NCBI GenBank assembly: GCA_902785425.1
Contig: CACZYP010000011.1
Location: forward strand, 1 to 64,000
Source: an uncultured Ruminococcus sp.
Lineage (GTDB): Bacteria; Bacillota; Clostridia; Oscillospirales; Acutalibacteraceae
Length of the DNA: 64,000 nucleotides
Reading direction: 5' to 3'
A program made the position numbers and the translations under genes. The notes beneath the pieces are model-generated. The model was not told the DNA's origin and did no database searches. It saw nothing but the letters and a program-made list of their open reading frames with translations. Positions 35,756-43,119 of the stretch are shown here, in pieces (the first letter of the stretch is position 1; every line of letters begins with the position of its first letter).

Positions 35756-36409
35756 TTAAGAGAGTTTTTCTTTTAAAAAAGCCAGTATCTTCTTCTCTCT
35801 CCTGCACACGCTCACCTGAGTGGTGCCGAGGAAGTGGGCGGTCTGTGCTTGTGTAAGGCAGCGGAAATAGCGCAGCTCGATGAGCCTGCGGTCGTTTTCG
35901 GGCAGCCGTGAAAGCTCCTGACGAAGGCTCAGTGTTTCCGAAAGAGCTTCCTCTTCTGAGTCAACGGGGATCTCTGTAAGTGAAGCTTCCTCGCTGCTGT
36001 CGCCGGGGGAGAGCGAGATCGGGCGGCGGCTTGCACAAAGCGCTTCAACGGTCTGTTCTTCGGAAAGACCCGAAAGGCGTGCAAGCTCCGTTACTGTAGG
36101 CTCGCACCCGAAACGGGCTATGTATTCGTCACGGTTGCGGCCTGCTCTGAGAGCCGATTCTTTTAAGCTTCGGCTTACTTTAAGCGCTCCGCCTTTGCGG
36201 AAAAGGCTTTTTATCTCGCCGAGTATCAGCGGTACGGCATACGTTGAAAAGCACAGTCCCCGGCTTTTGTCAAAGCGGTCGGACGCTTTGACAAGTCCCA
36301 GACAGCCTGCCGAGAACAGCTCTTCGTATTCGATGCCACGCCCCTGAAACCGCTTTGCGGCGGCGTGGACAAGACCGAGGTTCTTCTCGGGCGGTTCAAT
36401 CGTTTTCAT
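35756..36409 (-). CDS. sigF: Sporulation sigma factor F (spoIIAC)
   Basis: The 217-residue sigma factor drives early forespore genes after septation. Region 2 is at the N-terminus (EYEELFSAGCLGLVKASDRFDKSRGLCFSTYAVPLILGEI), followed by KVSRSLKE typical of SigF/SigG, a region 3 (about 95-125) and a region 4 helix-turn-helix (TQAQTAHFLGTTQVSVCRREKKIL, about 185-208). It is shorter than the B. subtilis protein (255) and lacks about 35 residues ahead of region 2. Its start overlaps spoIIAB by 14 bases, as expected for the spoIIA operon. SigG is an alternative by sequence, but the two upstream genes settle it. Confidence 0.9.
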   Translation of the reverse strand: MKTIEPPEKNLGLVHAAAKRFQGRGIEYEELFSAGCLGLVKASDRFDKSRGLCFSTYAVPLILGEIKSLFRKGGALKVSRSLKESALRAGRNRDEYIARFGCEPTVTELARLSGLSEEQTVEALCASRRPISLSPGDSSEEASLTEIPVDSEEEALSETLSLRQELSRLPENDRRLIELRYFRCLTQAQTAHFLGTTQVSVCRREKKILAFLKEKLS

Positions 36410-36851
36410 CGCTCACCGCCTTGCTTCTTCTGATGATGTGCTTTTCGAGCGTAACGGTAGTTCCGCCGCCCTTTTTTGACGATACCTTCATGCTGTCCAT
36501 AAAGCTTTGCATAACGGCAAAGCCTAAGCCGGCACGTTCGCCGCCGACTGACGAATAAAGCGGTTCGACGGCCTGCTTTATGTTTTCGATGCCACGACCC
36601 CTGTCTTTGATCTTTATAACGATCTTACCGTTTGAAAAGATCTTTGCGCCGAGGGTTATATTTCCGTCGCCGTACTCGTAGCCGTGTATTATGGCGTTCG
36701 TTACGGCTTCCGATACGGCAGTTTTGATGTCGGCAAGCTCGTTTATTGTGGGGTCGAGCGGCAGTATGAATGCGCTTATGGCTGCACGGGCGAAGTTTTC
36801 GTTGGCGCTCCTGCTTGAAAAAGTGAGTGTCATTTCGTTGATGATATCCAT
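36396..36851 (-). CDS. spoIIAB: Anti-sigma F factor and SpoIIAA kinase
   Basis: The 151-residue GHKL-type protein holds SigF inactive and phosphorylates SpoIIAA. The start FSSRSANENFARAAISAFILPLDPT matches the family; the ATP-binding parts are EAVTNAIIHGYE (about 49-60), IKDRGRGI (about 81-88) and GERAGLGFAVMQSFMDSMKV (about 103-122). One base separates it from the end of spoIIAA and 14 bases overlap sigF, so translation is linked. Confidence 0.95.
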   Translation of the reverse strand: MDIINEMTLTFSSRSANENFARAAISAFILPLDPTINELADIKTAVSEAVTNAIIHGYEYGDGNITLGAKIFSNGKIVIKIKDRGRGIENIKQAVEPLYSSVGGERAGLGFAVMQSFMDSMKVSSKKGGGTTVTLEKHIIRRSKAVSDEND

Positions 36852-36852
36852 T

Positions 36853-37158
36853 TCACTGCTCCTTAACTATAGTGAGTATTCCCGAAAGGGCGATCAATCG
36901 TTCAAGCTGCTTCGGTATGTTCGATATGCGGACATTTCCGCCCAGCAGCTGCATCTGACGGTAGCGCCCCATGATAAGCCCGATGCCCGAGCTGTCCATA
37001 AAACGGACACGCCGAAAATCAAGCAGAAGGAGCCTCGGGCGAAACCGCTCGATATCTCCGTCGATAACAAGGCGGATATCTCTTGCGGCGTGATGGTCGA
37101 TATCACCCGAAAGCAGAGCGGTAAGCTCGCCGCAGTCGAAGATCGTTTTTACGTTCAT
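36853..37158 (-). CDS. spoIIAA: Anti-anti-sigma factor
   Basis: The 101-residue STAS-domain protein frees SigF by binding SpoIIAB when unphosphorylated. The phosphorylation site lies in FMDSSGIGLIMGRY; Ser57 is the likely target, in line with Ser58 of B. subtilis. It is the first gene of the operon, with GGAGGCAAG before the ATG. In other sporulating Firmicutes this promoter uses SigH and Spo0A; I saw no clear Spo0A box. Confidence 0.95.
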   Translation of the reverse strand: MNVKTIFDCGELTALLSGDIDHHAARDIRLVIDGDIERFRPRLLLLDFRRVRFMDSSGIGLIMGRYRQMQLLGGNVRISNIPKQLERLIALSGILTIVKEQ

Positions 37159-37305
37159 TTTGCTTGCCTCCTTTAATGTGTCATGAAACCTTTACCGAAG
37201 TTTTCCCAAAGCCGTTTTAGGTTTGTGGGGTTCATTTAAGTTGATGTTATTTTACCGCAGGCAAGGCGAATAATTGCACGAAAAATGCTTACAACGGAGA
37301 AAATC

Positions 37306-37992
37306 ATGCTTCTTCCAAAATATGAAACGCTGCCCGACGCTTTTAAAAACGATGAGGTCAGGCGTTATTACGATATTCTGAATAAAAAAAAGGCGAGCCT
37401 CTTTTTCAAAAGGCTCTTTGATATATTGTTTGCCGTTATATTGACGGTAATACTGCTGCTTCCCATGGGGATAATAGCAACAGCGGTAAAGACCGACTCG
37501 CAGGGGCCTGTTTTTTTCAGGCAAAGACGAGTTACAGCGGGCGGAAAGGTCTTTCGGATATTCAAATTCCGGACGATGTGCGTTAATGACAATGCTAAGA
37601 ACGCTCAGGTAACGAGCGGCTCCGACAGCCGTATAACCCGTGTCGGACATATGCTCCGAAAGCTTCGACTTGATGAGCTGCCGCAGCTTTTCAATGTTAT
37701 TACGGGCGACATGACCTTTGTGGGAACACGTCCCGAGGTCGAGCGTTACGTTGAAAAATACACGCCCGAAATGTATGCCACGCTTCTGATGCCTGCCGGC
37801 ATCACGTCTATGACGAGCATACAGTACCGTAACGAAGAGGAGATACTTGAAAAGGCAGACGACGTCGAAAAGGCGTACATCGAAGAGATACTGCCCGAAA
37901 AGATGAAGTATAACCTCGAATACATCGAGAAATTTAATGTTTTTTACGACTTCTATATAATGCTTCTGACTGTTGTCAAGGTGTTTTTGTGA
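37306..37992 (+). CDS. Sugar-phosphate transferase (undecaprenyl-phosphate, PF02397)
   Basis: The 228-residue protein starts polymer synthesis by moving a sugar phosphate to undecaprenyl phosphate. It has a short N-terminal part, a re-entrant membrane helix (FFKRLFDILFAVILTVILLLPMGI, about 34-57) and the conserved catalytic stretch: GPVFFRQRRVTAGGKVFRIFKFRTM (about 67-91), LRKLRLDELPQLFNVITGDMTFVGTRPE (about 119-146). I start at 37306, where CGGAGA lies five bases before. It has only the minimal PglC/WbaP catalytic domain. The polymerase-like gene follows. Confidence 0.9.
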   Translation: MLLPKYETLPDAFKNDEVRRYYDILNKKKASLFFKRLFDILFAVILTVILLLPMGIIATAVKTDSQGPVFFRQRRVTAGGKVFRIFKFRTMCVNDNAKNAQVTSGSDSRITRVGHMLRKLRLDELPQLFNVITGDMTFVGTRPEVERYVEKYTPEMYATLLMPAGITSMTSIQYRNEEEILEKADDVEKAYIEEILPEKMKYNLEYIEKFNVFYDFYIMLLTVVKVFL

Positions 37993-38055
37993 CGAAACGT
38001 CGAGCGCTGCCTGATCTATCAGGTTTGCGCATCACGCCCGAAAGGTGGTGAAACG

Positions 38056-39525
38056 GTGGAGCAAAGCAACAGTCAAAAAACAGACCTGCGAGACAACACC
38101 TCGGTGTTTCGTGTTGCGTTTGTTATAGATCTGATCCTTTGTCAGATAGGGTATATCACGATACCTGCGATAGTATCGGCGGCGTTTATCTTCATTTGGG
38201 GAATATCGCTGTTCTTTCGCAAGAGAGTGTACACTCTCGATATCAAAAAAGTAAACTACTTCGGCTGGCTGCTTGCGTTCATCGGCACCAATATCCTGAC
38301 GGTAGCGATACAAGGCTACGACAGGGGCTTTTGGGAAAGTGCAGGGATGCTTGTAAATATGCCGATAATATTCTTCCTGCTTTACGGCGTTCACGCCGAA
38401 GCTGCTGACGTTGCGGGCAGGAAGAAAATATATAAAGAATTGTATGTATTGTGCAAGATAATGATGTGGCTGTCGTTTGTTATAAACGTGCTGAGCCTTA
38501 TATCGCTTTACATGGTCGGGCGCAGTATTTCGTATTACTTCGGCTATCTTGTCGTTTACGAAAACAGATTCACAGGGCTATACTACAACCCGAATCTGAT
38601 GGCGTTCACATCGTTCTGCGCAATGTTCTGCTGCCATATACTGTGGCAGGGAGATTTTTACGAAAAAACATCGGGCAAGCCGCTCACAAAGCTTAAAAGG
38701 GTGCCGATCTTCATTTCGGCAGGGCTTAATCTTGCCGTTATATTTCTGACGGATTCAAACGCAACGGTGCTTATAATCGTGTGCTACACCGTCATATATA
38801 TATGTTACCGTTTATTCGGCGGCAGAGATATAAAGCTCGGCTTTGCGGTAAAAAGAGCGGCGGCGCTGCTTGCTTTGCTTGTTCTGCTCGGAGGCGGCGT
38901 GTTTGTTGCACGAACGATAGTTCAGACGGGCACTACGCAGACTATGGTAAGCCACGAAGAGTCGAGCAACGTCTTTGAAGACAGCGATGATGAGCTTAAC
39001 AAGATCACCTTCGAGCACCAGAACAAAAACCTCGACAGCGGAAGGATAAAGCTTTTCAAGCAGGGCATAAACGTTATCAAGCACCACCCGATATTCGGCG
39101 TGGGAAAGGGAATGATAACGAAATACGGAAACCGATACAACAACAATCAGATGAAGTACAGCGATTTCCACAACGGATATCTTACGGTGTTCGTCTGTTC
39201 GGGGCTTGTGGGCTTTGCATTGTTTATCGGCTTTGCGATATGCCTCGGAAAGCGCATGGCGGACGATCTGTTCATGGTGCGCCCCGTAATAAAAAGCGAT
39301 ATATTCCCGTGCATGGCGGCGTTTATCGCTTCGTACTGTATCTACGCATTCTTTGAGCGCACACTTGTGTACGACCTGACCTTTATGGTCGAATTCTTCT
39401 GGCTCATACTCGGCTATGCATCGGTATGCATGATCCGCTATGAGGGCGAAGATTACCATGTATGCGCTTTCAAAAGACACAAAAAAACGGAGAGCGAACC
39501 GGCAACGGCAAGCGAATCCGTATAA
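38056..39525 (+). CDS. O-antigen ligase/polymerase-like membrane protein
   Basis: The 489-residue protein has about ten to twelve membrane segments and a long outer loop (about 280-360). In that loop, IKLFKQGINVIKHHPIFGVGKGMI (about 334-357), followed by a later HNGYLTVFVCSGLVG, gives the Wzy_C/PF04932 pattern (His in the loop). Start is GTG 38056, with AGGTGG nine bases upstream. With the sugar-phosphate transferase just upstream, it is likely to polymerise or attach an exopolysaccharide. No glycosyltransferases or flippase lie between, so the rest must be elsewhere. Confidence 0.8.
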   Translation: MEQSNSQKTDLRDNTSVFRVAFVIDLILCQIGYITIPAIVSAAFIFIWGISLFFRKRVYTLDIKKVNYFGWLLAFIGTNILTVAIQGYDRGFWESAGMLVNMPIIFFLLYGVHAEAADVAGRKKIYKELYVLCKIMMWLSFVINVLSLISLYMVGRSISYYFGYLVVYENRFTGLYYNPNLMAFTSFCAMFCCHILWQGDFYEKTSGKPLTKLKRVPIFISAGLNLAVIFLTDSNATVLIIVCYTVIYICYRLFGGRDIKLGFAVKRAAALLALLVLLGGGVFVARTIVQTGTTQTMVSHEESSNVFEDSDDELNKITFEHQNKNLDSGRIKLFKQGINVIKHHPIFGVGKGMITKYGNRYNNNQMKYSDFHNGYLTVFVCSGLVGFALFIGFAICLGKRMADDLFMVRPVIKSDIFPCMAAFIASYCIYAFFERTLVYDLTFMVEFFWLILGYASVCMIRYEGEDYHVCAFKRHKKTESEPATASESV

Positions 39526-39758
39526 TAGCTTGACACCATGATCAGTGTGGAGTTTGAGGAACTCGGATTCGCCGAGGTTCTCAAATTGAAAATGTAAAAT
39601 GGAAAATTGCGGAACTCGGCTTCGCCGAGTTGTTTATAAATTTATTGTGAACAGCAGCTTTTGAGCAGTATGCTTTAACTCCACACTCCACATTTCACAC
39701 TTCACACCGAACAGTGGGTCGTTAAGCAAAAACTATAATAAAAAGGAGAGAAATCCAA
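39526..39758. repeat. Composite repeat before the Lrp-like gene
   Basis: The hairpin GGAACTCGGATTCGCCGAGGTT (about 39557-39577), units TTGAAAA/TGTAAAA/TGGAAAA (39585-39608) and GGAACTCGGCTTCGCCGAGT, then an AT core and complementary TCCACA/TTTCACA-type units (about 39680-39707). Confidence 0.7.
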
Positions 39759-40244
39759 ATGAAAAACCGTTTACTCGAGCTTTTGCAGGAAAATTGCAGA
39801 TATACCGATGAGGAGCTTGCCGCTATGCTCGGCACAACTGCCGATGAGATCAAGGCGCAGATAAAAAGCTTTGAAGATGCAGGCGTTATAAGAGGCTACA
39901 ATGCTCTTATCAACTGGGAAAAGGTTCCCGGTTCCGAGGCGAGAGCGCTCATCGAGCTGAGAGTTGCCCCGAAGAAGGACAAGGGCTTTGACGAGGTAGC
40001 AGAGAGGATCATGGCGTTTGAAGAAGTTGAGGGCGTTTACCTCATGGCCGGAGATTATGATCTGGCGGTTTTCGTCAAGGGCAAGTCGATACAGGATATC
40101 GCTATGTTCGTGGCAAGGAGACTTTCTCCGCTTGATTCGGTGCTTTCCGCCGACACGCACTTTATTCTCACAAAGTACAAGTCGAATATGATCGACATGC
40201 AGAACCTCGGTTCGGAAAAAGATGAAAGGGAATGTATGGTCTGA
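39759..40244 (+). CDS. Lrp/AsnC family transcription regulator
   Basis: The 161-residue protein has the N-terminal winged helix-turn-helix (residues 1-50; YTDEELAAMLGTTADEIKAQIKSFEDAGVIRGYNALI) and a C-terminal RAM/ligand-binding domain (about 65-140; YLMAGDYDLAVFVKG). Such proteins sense amino acids. It is followed at 40274 by an aminotransferase on the same strand, a pair that recurs in Clostridia, so it probably controls its partner and perhaps itself. Confidence 0.9.
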   Translation: MKNRLLELLQENCRYTDEELAAMLGTTADEIKAQIKSFEDAGVIRGYNALINWEKVPGSEARALIELRVAPKKDKGFDEVAERIMAFEEVEGVYLMAGDYDLAVFVKGKSIQDIAMFVARRLSPLDSVLSADTHFILTKYKSNMIDMQNLGSEKDERECMV

Positions 40245-40273
40245 TCGGATCGGAGCTATACAGGTGCATAAAT

Positions 40274-41446
40274 ATGGATTATGATCGTTTTTTAAACAGT
40301 AAGATCAAGAATACGAAGCCTTCGGGTATCAGAAAGTTTTTCGACATCGCAAGCGAGATGGAAAACGTTATTTCTCTTTCCGTTGGCGAGCCTGACTTCA
40401 AAACGCCCTGGCATATCCGTCAGGCAGGTATCGATTCGCTTGAAAAGGGCAAGACGTTCTATTCTCCGAACAGAGGCTTCACGGCTCTTCGTGAAGAGAT
40501 CTGCACATACTTCAAGCGCCGTTTTGACGTTGAGTATAAACCGGAGACCGATGTTCTTGTAACGGTAGGCGGATCCGAGGCTATTGATGCCGCTCTGAGA
40601 TGTATTCTTGACGAGGGCGATGAGGTGCTTATCCCCGAACCGTCATTTGTTTGCTATGAGCCGCTATCAACAATGGCAGACGGCAAGCCGGTTATCATTG
40701 AAACTAAGGCTGAAAATGATTTCCGTCTTACTCCCGAAGAGATAGAAGAGAAAGTGACCGATAAGACGAAGCTTCTTATCCTGCCTTACCCGAACAACCC
40801 CACAGGCGCTTCGATGAGCCGTGAGGATTACGAGGCTATCGCAAAGGTCATCGAGAAGCACGATCTGTTCGTTCTTTCCGATGAGATCTACGCAGAGCTT
40901 GCATACGGCGGAGCAAAGCCCGTTTCGTTTGCTTCTATCGAGGGCATGAAGGAGCGCACCGTTGTTATCAGCGGTTTCTCGAAAACATACGCAATGACAG
41001 GCTGGAGACTCGGCTATGCGCTCGGTCCGGCGGAGATCATCGCACAGATGACGAAGCTTCACCAGTACGGCATCATGAGCGCCCCGACTACTGCTCAGTA
41101 CGCAGCTATCGAGGCTTTGAAAAACGGCGATCAGGATATCGAGTACATGCGTGAGCAGTACGACATGAGACGCAGGCTCATCGTTAAGGCTTTCAACGAT
41201 ATGGGTCTTACATGCTTTGAGCCGCTCGGCGCATTCTATGTGTTCCCGTGTATCAAGTCAACGGGTCTTTCGAGTGAAGAGTTTGCAGAGAAGCTTCTGT
41301 TTTCAAAGAGCGTTGCCGTTGTTCCCGGAAACGCATTCGGCGAAAGCGGCGAGGGCTTCGTGAGAGTTTCATACTCCTATTCGGTAGCGCACATCAAAGA
41401 AGCACTCAAACGCATCAAAGAGTTTTTGACAGAGCTTGAGAAGTGA
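40274..41446 (+). CDS. Class I/II PLP aminotransferase
   Basis: The 390-residue enzyme is a fold-type I aminotransferase. SVGEPDFKTP (about 37-46), ILPYPNNPTGA (about 169-179), LSDEIYAELAYGG (about 202-214) and SGFSKTYAMTGWRLGY (about 235-250) are all in order; the Lys in SGFSKTYAMT carries PLP. The substrate might be aspartate, aromatic or branched-chain acids; I cannot tell. The start at 40274 is preceded by CAGGTG; it lies 29 bases after the Lrp-like gene. Function is probably linked to amino-acid supply sensed by that regulator. Confidence 0.9.
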   Translation: MDYDRFLNSKIKNTKPSGIRKFFDIASEMENVISLSVGEPDFKTPWHIRQAGIDSLEKGKTFYSPNRGFTALREEICTYFKRRFDVEYKPETDVLVTVGGSEAIDAALRCILDEGDEVLIPEPSFVCYEPLSTMADGKPVIIETKAENDFRLTPEEIEEKVTDKTKLLILPYPNNPTGASMSREDYEAIAKVIEKHDLFVLSDEIYAELAYGGAKPVSFASIEGMKERTVVISGFSKTYAMTGWRLGYALGPAEIIAQMTKLHQYGIMSAPTTAQYAAIEALKNGDQDIEYMREQYDMRRRLIVKAFNDMGLTCFEPLGAFYVFPCIKSTGLSSEEFAEKLLFSKSVAVVPGNAFGESGEGFVRVSYSYSVAHIKEALKRIKEFLTELEK

Positions 41447-41448
41447 TC

Positions 41449-41481
41449 AAAAAAGCAGGAGCACGGCTCCTGCTTTTTTTA
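41449..41481 (+). terminator. Terminator of the aminotransferase gene
   Basis: AAAAAGCAGGAGC, loop ACG, GCTCCTGCTTTTTTT, right after the stop codon. Confidence 0.9.
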
Positions 41482-41646
41482 ATGTGGAATGTGGAAAGTG
41501 GAATGGCGAATTACGGAGTCGCTCCGCTCCTGTTTTTAATTGACAATTGACAATTGACAATGGACAATTGCGGAACTCGGCTTCGCCGAGTTGGATCGTA
41601 ATAGCTATCGCAAATCTACACTTCTTTGGCTGCCAAGTGATAAGTG

Positions 41647-41891
41647 TTAAGGAACCACTGAATAAATCACGCCCTACGGGCTGAGCACCCATCTTGCTTG
41701 CATATTTTCGTCATCTTGTACTCAACTCCCTTGAAATACGTCAGTATAGTCTCGGCTGCCGCCTCGGTTGGTGCTGTTGCCTTGCGGCAACGTCTGCCAC
41801 CGGCAGACCGCACCCTGCGGCTTTTTCGTCCAATTTGCCTCAAAATCTGACTACGCAATATGGACACTTGATTTAATCAGTGTCTCCTTAA
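41647..41891 (-). repeat. MITE copy M4 with 65-bp internal insertion
   Basis: Inverted copy of the element at 2-181. Between its left and right thirds lies an extra stretch (about 41750-41820) with TTGCCTTGCGGCAACGTCTG and CCACCGGCAGACCGCACC. The same stretch is present in cassette C at about 54071-54120. Confidence 0.8.
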
Positions 41892-41990
41892 ATATGCTAA
41901 TATAAAATCAAGCACGAAGTGCTTCCGTCATTCCACACTCCACTTTCCACATTCCACACTAAATAACTTTCCACATTCCACACTAAATAA

Positions 41991-42025
41991 AAGACCGACG
42001 AAGCGAGACTTCATCGGTCTTTTTG
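41991..42025 (-). terminator. Hairpin after padR gene
   Basis: AAGACCGA (41991-41998) pairs with TCGGTCTT (42014-42021), with inner CGAAG/CTTC. On the minus strand it ends the PadR gene. Confidence 0.7.
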
Positions 42026-42027
42026 TG

Positions 42028-42378
42028 TTACTTCTGTGCGTCTTCGGTTTCTTGCAGACCGTCAAGTACCTTGCGTATTCCTTCATTGATATGCTTGTAC
42101 TCCTCGGTGATGGAGTTGAGATACTCGATACCCTTCGGTTCAAGGTGGTAGTACTTGCGCAGGCGCTTTCCGACGATCTCCATTCTGTCGGATACTACTC
42201 CCTTTTCGATGAGTCTGTAGAGCGTGGGGTAAAGCGAACCCTCGGGCATAACAAACTCATTGTCGCTTCTGGTTTTGAGCTCGTGTGCTATCTGGTAGCC
42301 GTACATGTCCTGGCTTTTCAGCAGATAGAGGATAAGAAGCTCGGATGTGCCTTTTTTTAGATTTTCTGAAATACCCAT
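42028..42378 (-). CDS. PadR family transcription regulator
   Basis: The 116-residue protein is the short (s1) form of the PadR family: a winged helix (about residues 8-80; LLILYLLKSQDMYGYQIAHELKTRSDNEFVMPEGSLYPTLYRLIEKGVV) and a short C-terminal dimer helix. Such regulators mostly repress nearby transporters or membrane proteins, but none is next to it here. It is divergent from tRNA-Val; 320 bases of AT-rich DNA without other features lie between. Confidence 0.9.
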   Translation of the reverse strand: MGISENLKKGTSELLILYLLKSQDMYGYQIAHELKTRSDNEFVMPEGSLYPTLYRLIEKGVVSDRMEIVGKRLRKYYHLEPKGIEYLNSITEEYKHINEGIRKVLDGLQETEDAQK

Positions 42379-42644
42379 AGCAGTCTCACTTTCGCATTCT
42401 GAAATAATGCTGTATCAGTATATATCAATAATGCCTTGTTTTTTCACGTCGATCCCGGCGGGAAGATGTGTTGAAATGATTACCGCCGAAAACAAGGTGT
42501 GTTAAAAACGGCATAGATACCATATATCAAAGCTTATGCTTATTGTACTATAAAAAGTGTTGTTTGTCAACATAGAAGCGCCGTAACAGGAAAAGAAACG
42601 TAAATAAATATAAGAATTTTTTATAAGTTTTTTTGAAAAAAGTA

Positions 42645-42673
42645 TTGACAAAACAGCGTCCGTCTGATATAAT
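42645..42673 (+). promoter_or_regulatory. Promoter of tRNA-Val
   Basis: TTGACA (42645-42650), 17-base spacer, TATAAT (42668-42673). Confidence 0.85.
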
Positions 42674-42699
42674 AACTACTGTCGTCAAGAGACTGACCC

Positions 42700-42775
42700 G
42701 GGAGCTTAGCTCAGCTGGGAGAGCATCTGCCTTACAAGCAGAGGGTCACAGGTTCGAGCCCTGTAGTTCCCACCA
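42700..42775 (+). tRNA. tRNA-Val (anticodon TAC)
   Basis: Cloverleaf of 76 bases with encoded CCA. Acceptor GGGAGCT pairs with AGTTCCC (one G-T), D-arm GCTCAGCTGGGAGAGC, anticodon stem TCTGC/GCAGA with loop CTTACAA (TAC), T-arm ACAGG-TTCGAGC-CCTGT. It has its own promoter and terminator. Confidence 0.97.
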
Positions 42776-42780
42776 AGATC

Positions 42781-42810
42781 AACCTGTCACGAAAGTGGCA
42801 GGTTTTTTGT
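42781..42810 (+). terminator. Terminator of tRNA-Val
   Basis: AACCTGTCAC, loop GAAA, GTGGCAGGTT, then TTTTTG. Confidence 0.88.
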
Positions 42811-43119
42811 TGTTTATTTATGTTTGGCTGAATTTCTTTAAAAGAAACTTTGCCCCTTTTATGGCAGCTAACGGGCTTGAACAGCTTGAAATTTGCCACA
42901 AAATGTATTATAATGTATAAGCGTGATACCGCAAAAACAGCCCCTCTGGGTGTGCTGTGTGCTCATATTTTGCACTGTATTTGTGCGGTATTGCCGAAGC
43001 AAAAGCAAAATTAGCAAAATTTTCTTATATTATCATAGTAACACTTTACTTGACTACTATAAGAAAGTATGCTAAAATATATATAGCAACAGTTCAAACT
43101 TTACAAAGGTGGTTTTTAA
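42811..43119 (+). promoter_or_regulatory. Histidine operon control region
   Basis: Two promoters face hisZ. P1: TTGAAA (42886-42891), 17 bases, TATAAT (42909-42914). P2: TTGACT (43050-43055), 17 bases, TAAAAT (43073-43078). An RNA begun at P1 would have a long stem right at its 5' end: ATACCGCA (42926-42933) with TGCGGTAT (42984-42991). Around P2 lie two inverted repeats: ATAGTA/TACTAT (43035-43040, 43055-43060) and TGCTA/TAGCA (43070-43074, 43084-43088), the second covering the -10. No T-box or histidine leader peptide was found. A YerC/TrpR-like repressor gene is 10 kb downstream and a candidate regulator. Confidence 0.6.

Larger units (their letters stand above)
41482..42027. repeat. Gap of about 550 bases: composite elements and a MITE
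   Basis: 41482-41615 has units GTGGAAT/GTGGAAA, the hairpin GGAGTCGCTCCGCTCC, units TTGACAA/TGGACAA and the hairpin GGAACTCGGCTTCGCCGAGT. A MITE follows at 41647-41891, then the hairpin AAGCACGAAGTGCTT and units TTCCACT/TTCCACA/CATTCCA (41929-41985). No gene is visible. Confidence 0.75.

Noticed and set aside
42633..42920. 95-codon frame over tRNA-Val
   Set aside because: It covers the tRNA, its promoter and terminator, so it is not a gene.
42811..43119. T-box or histidine leader peptide ahead of hisZ
   Set aside because: No TGGNACC-type T-box sequence and no run of histidine codons was seen.
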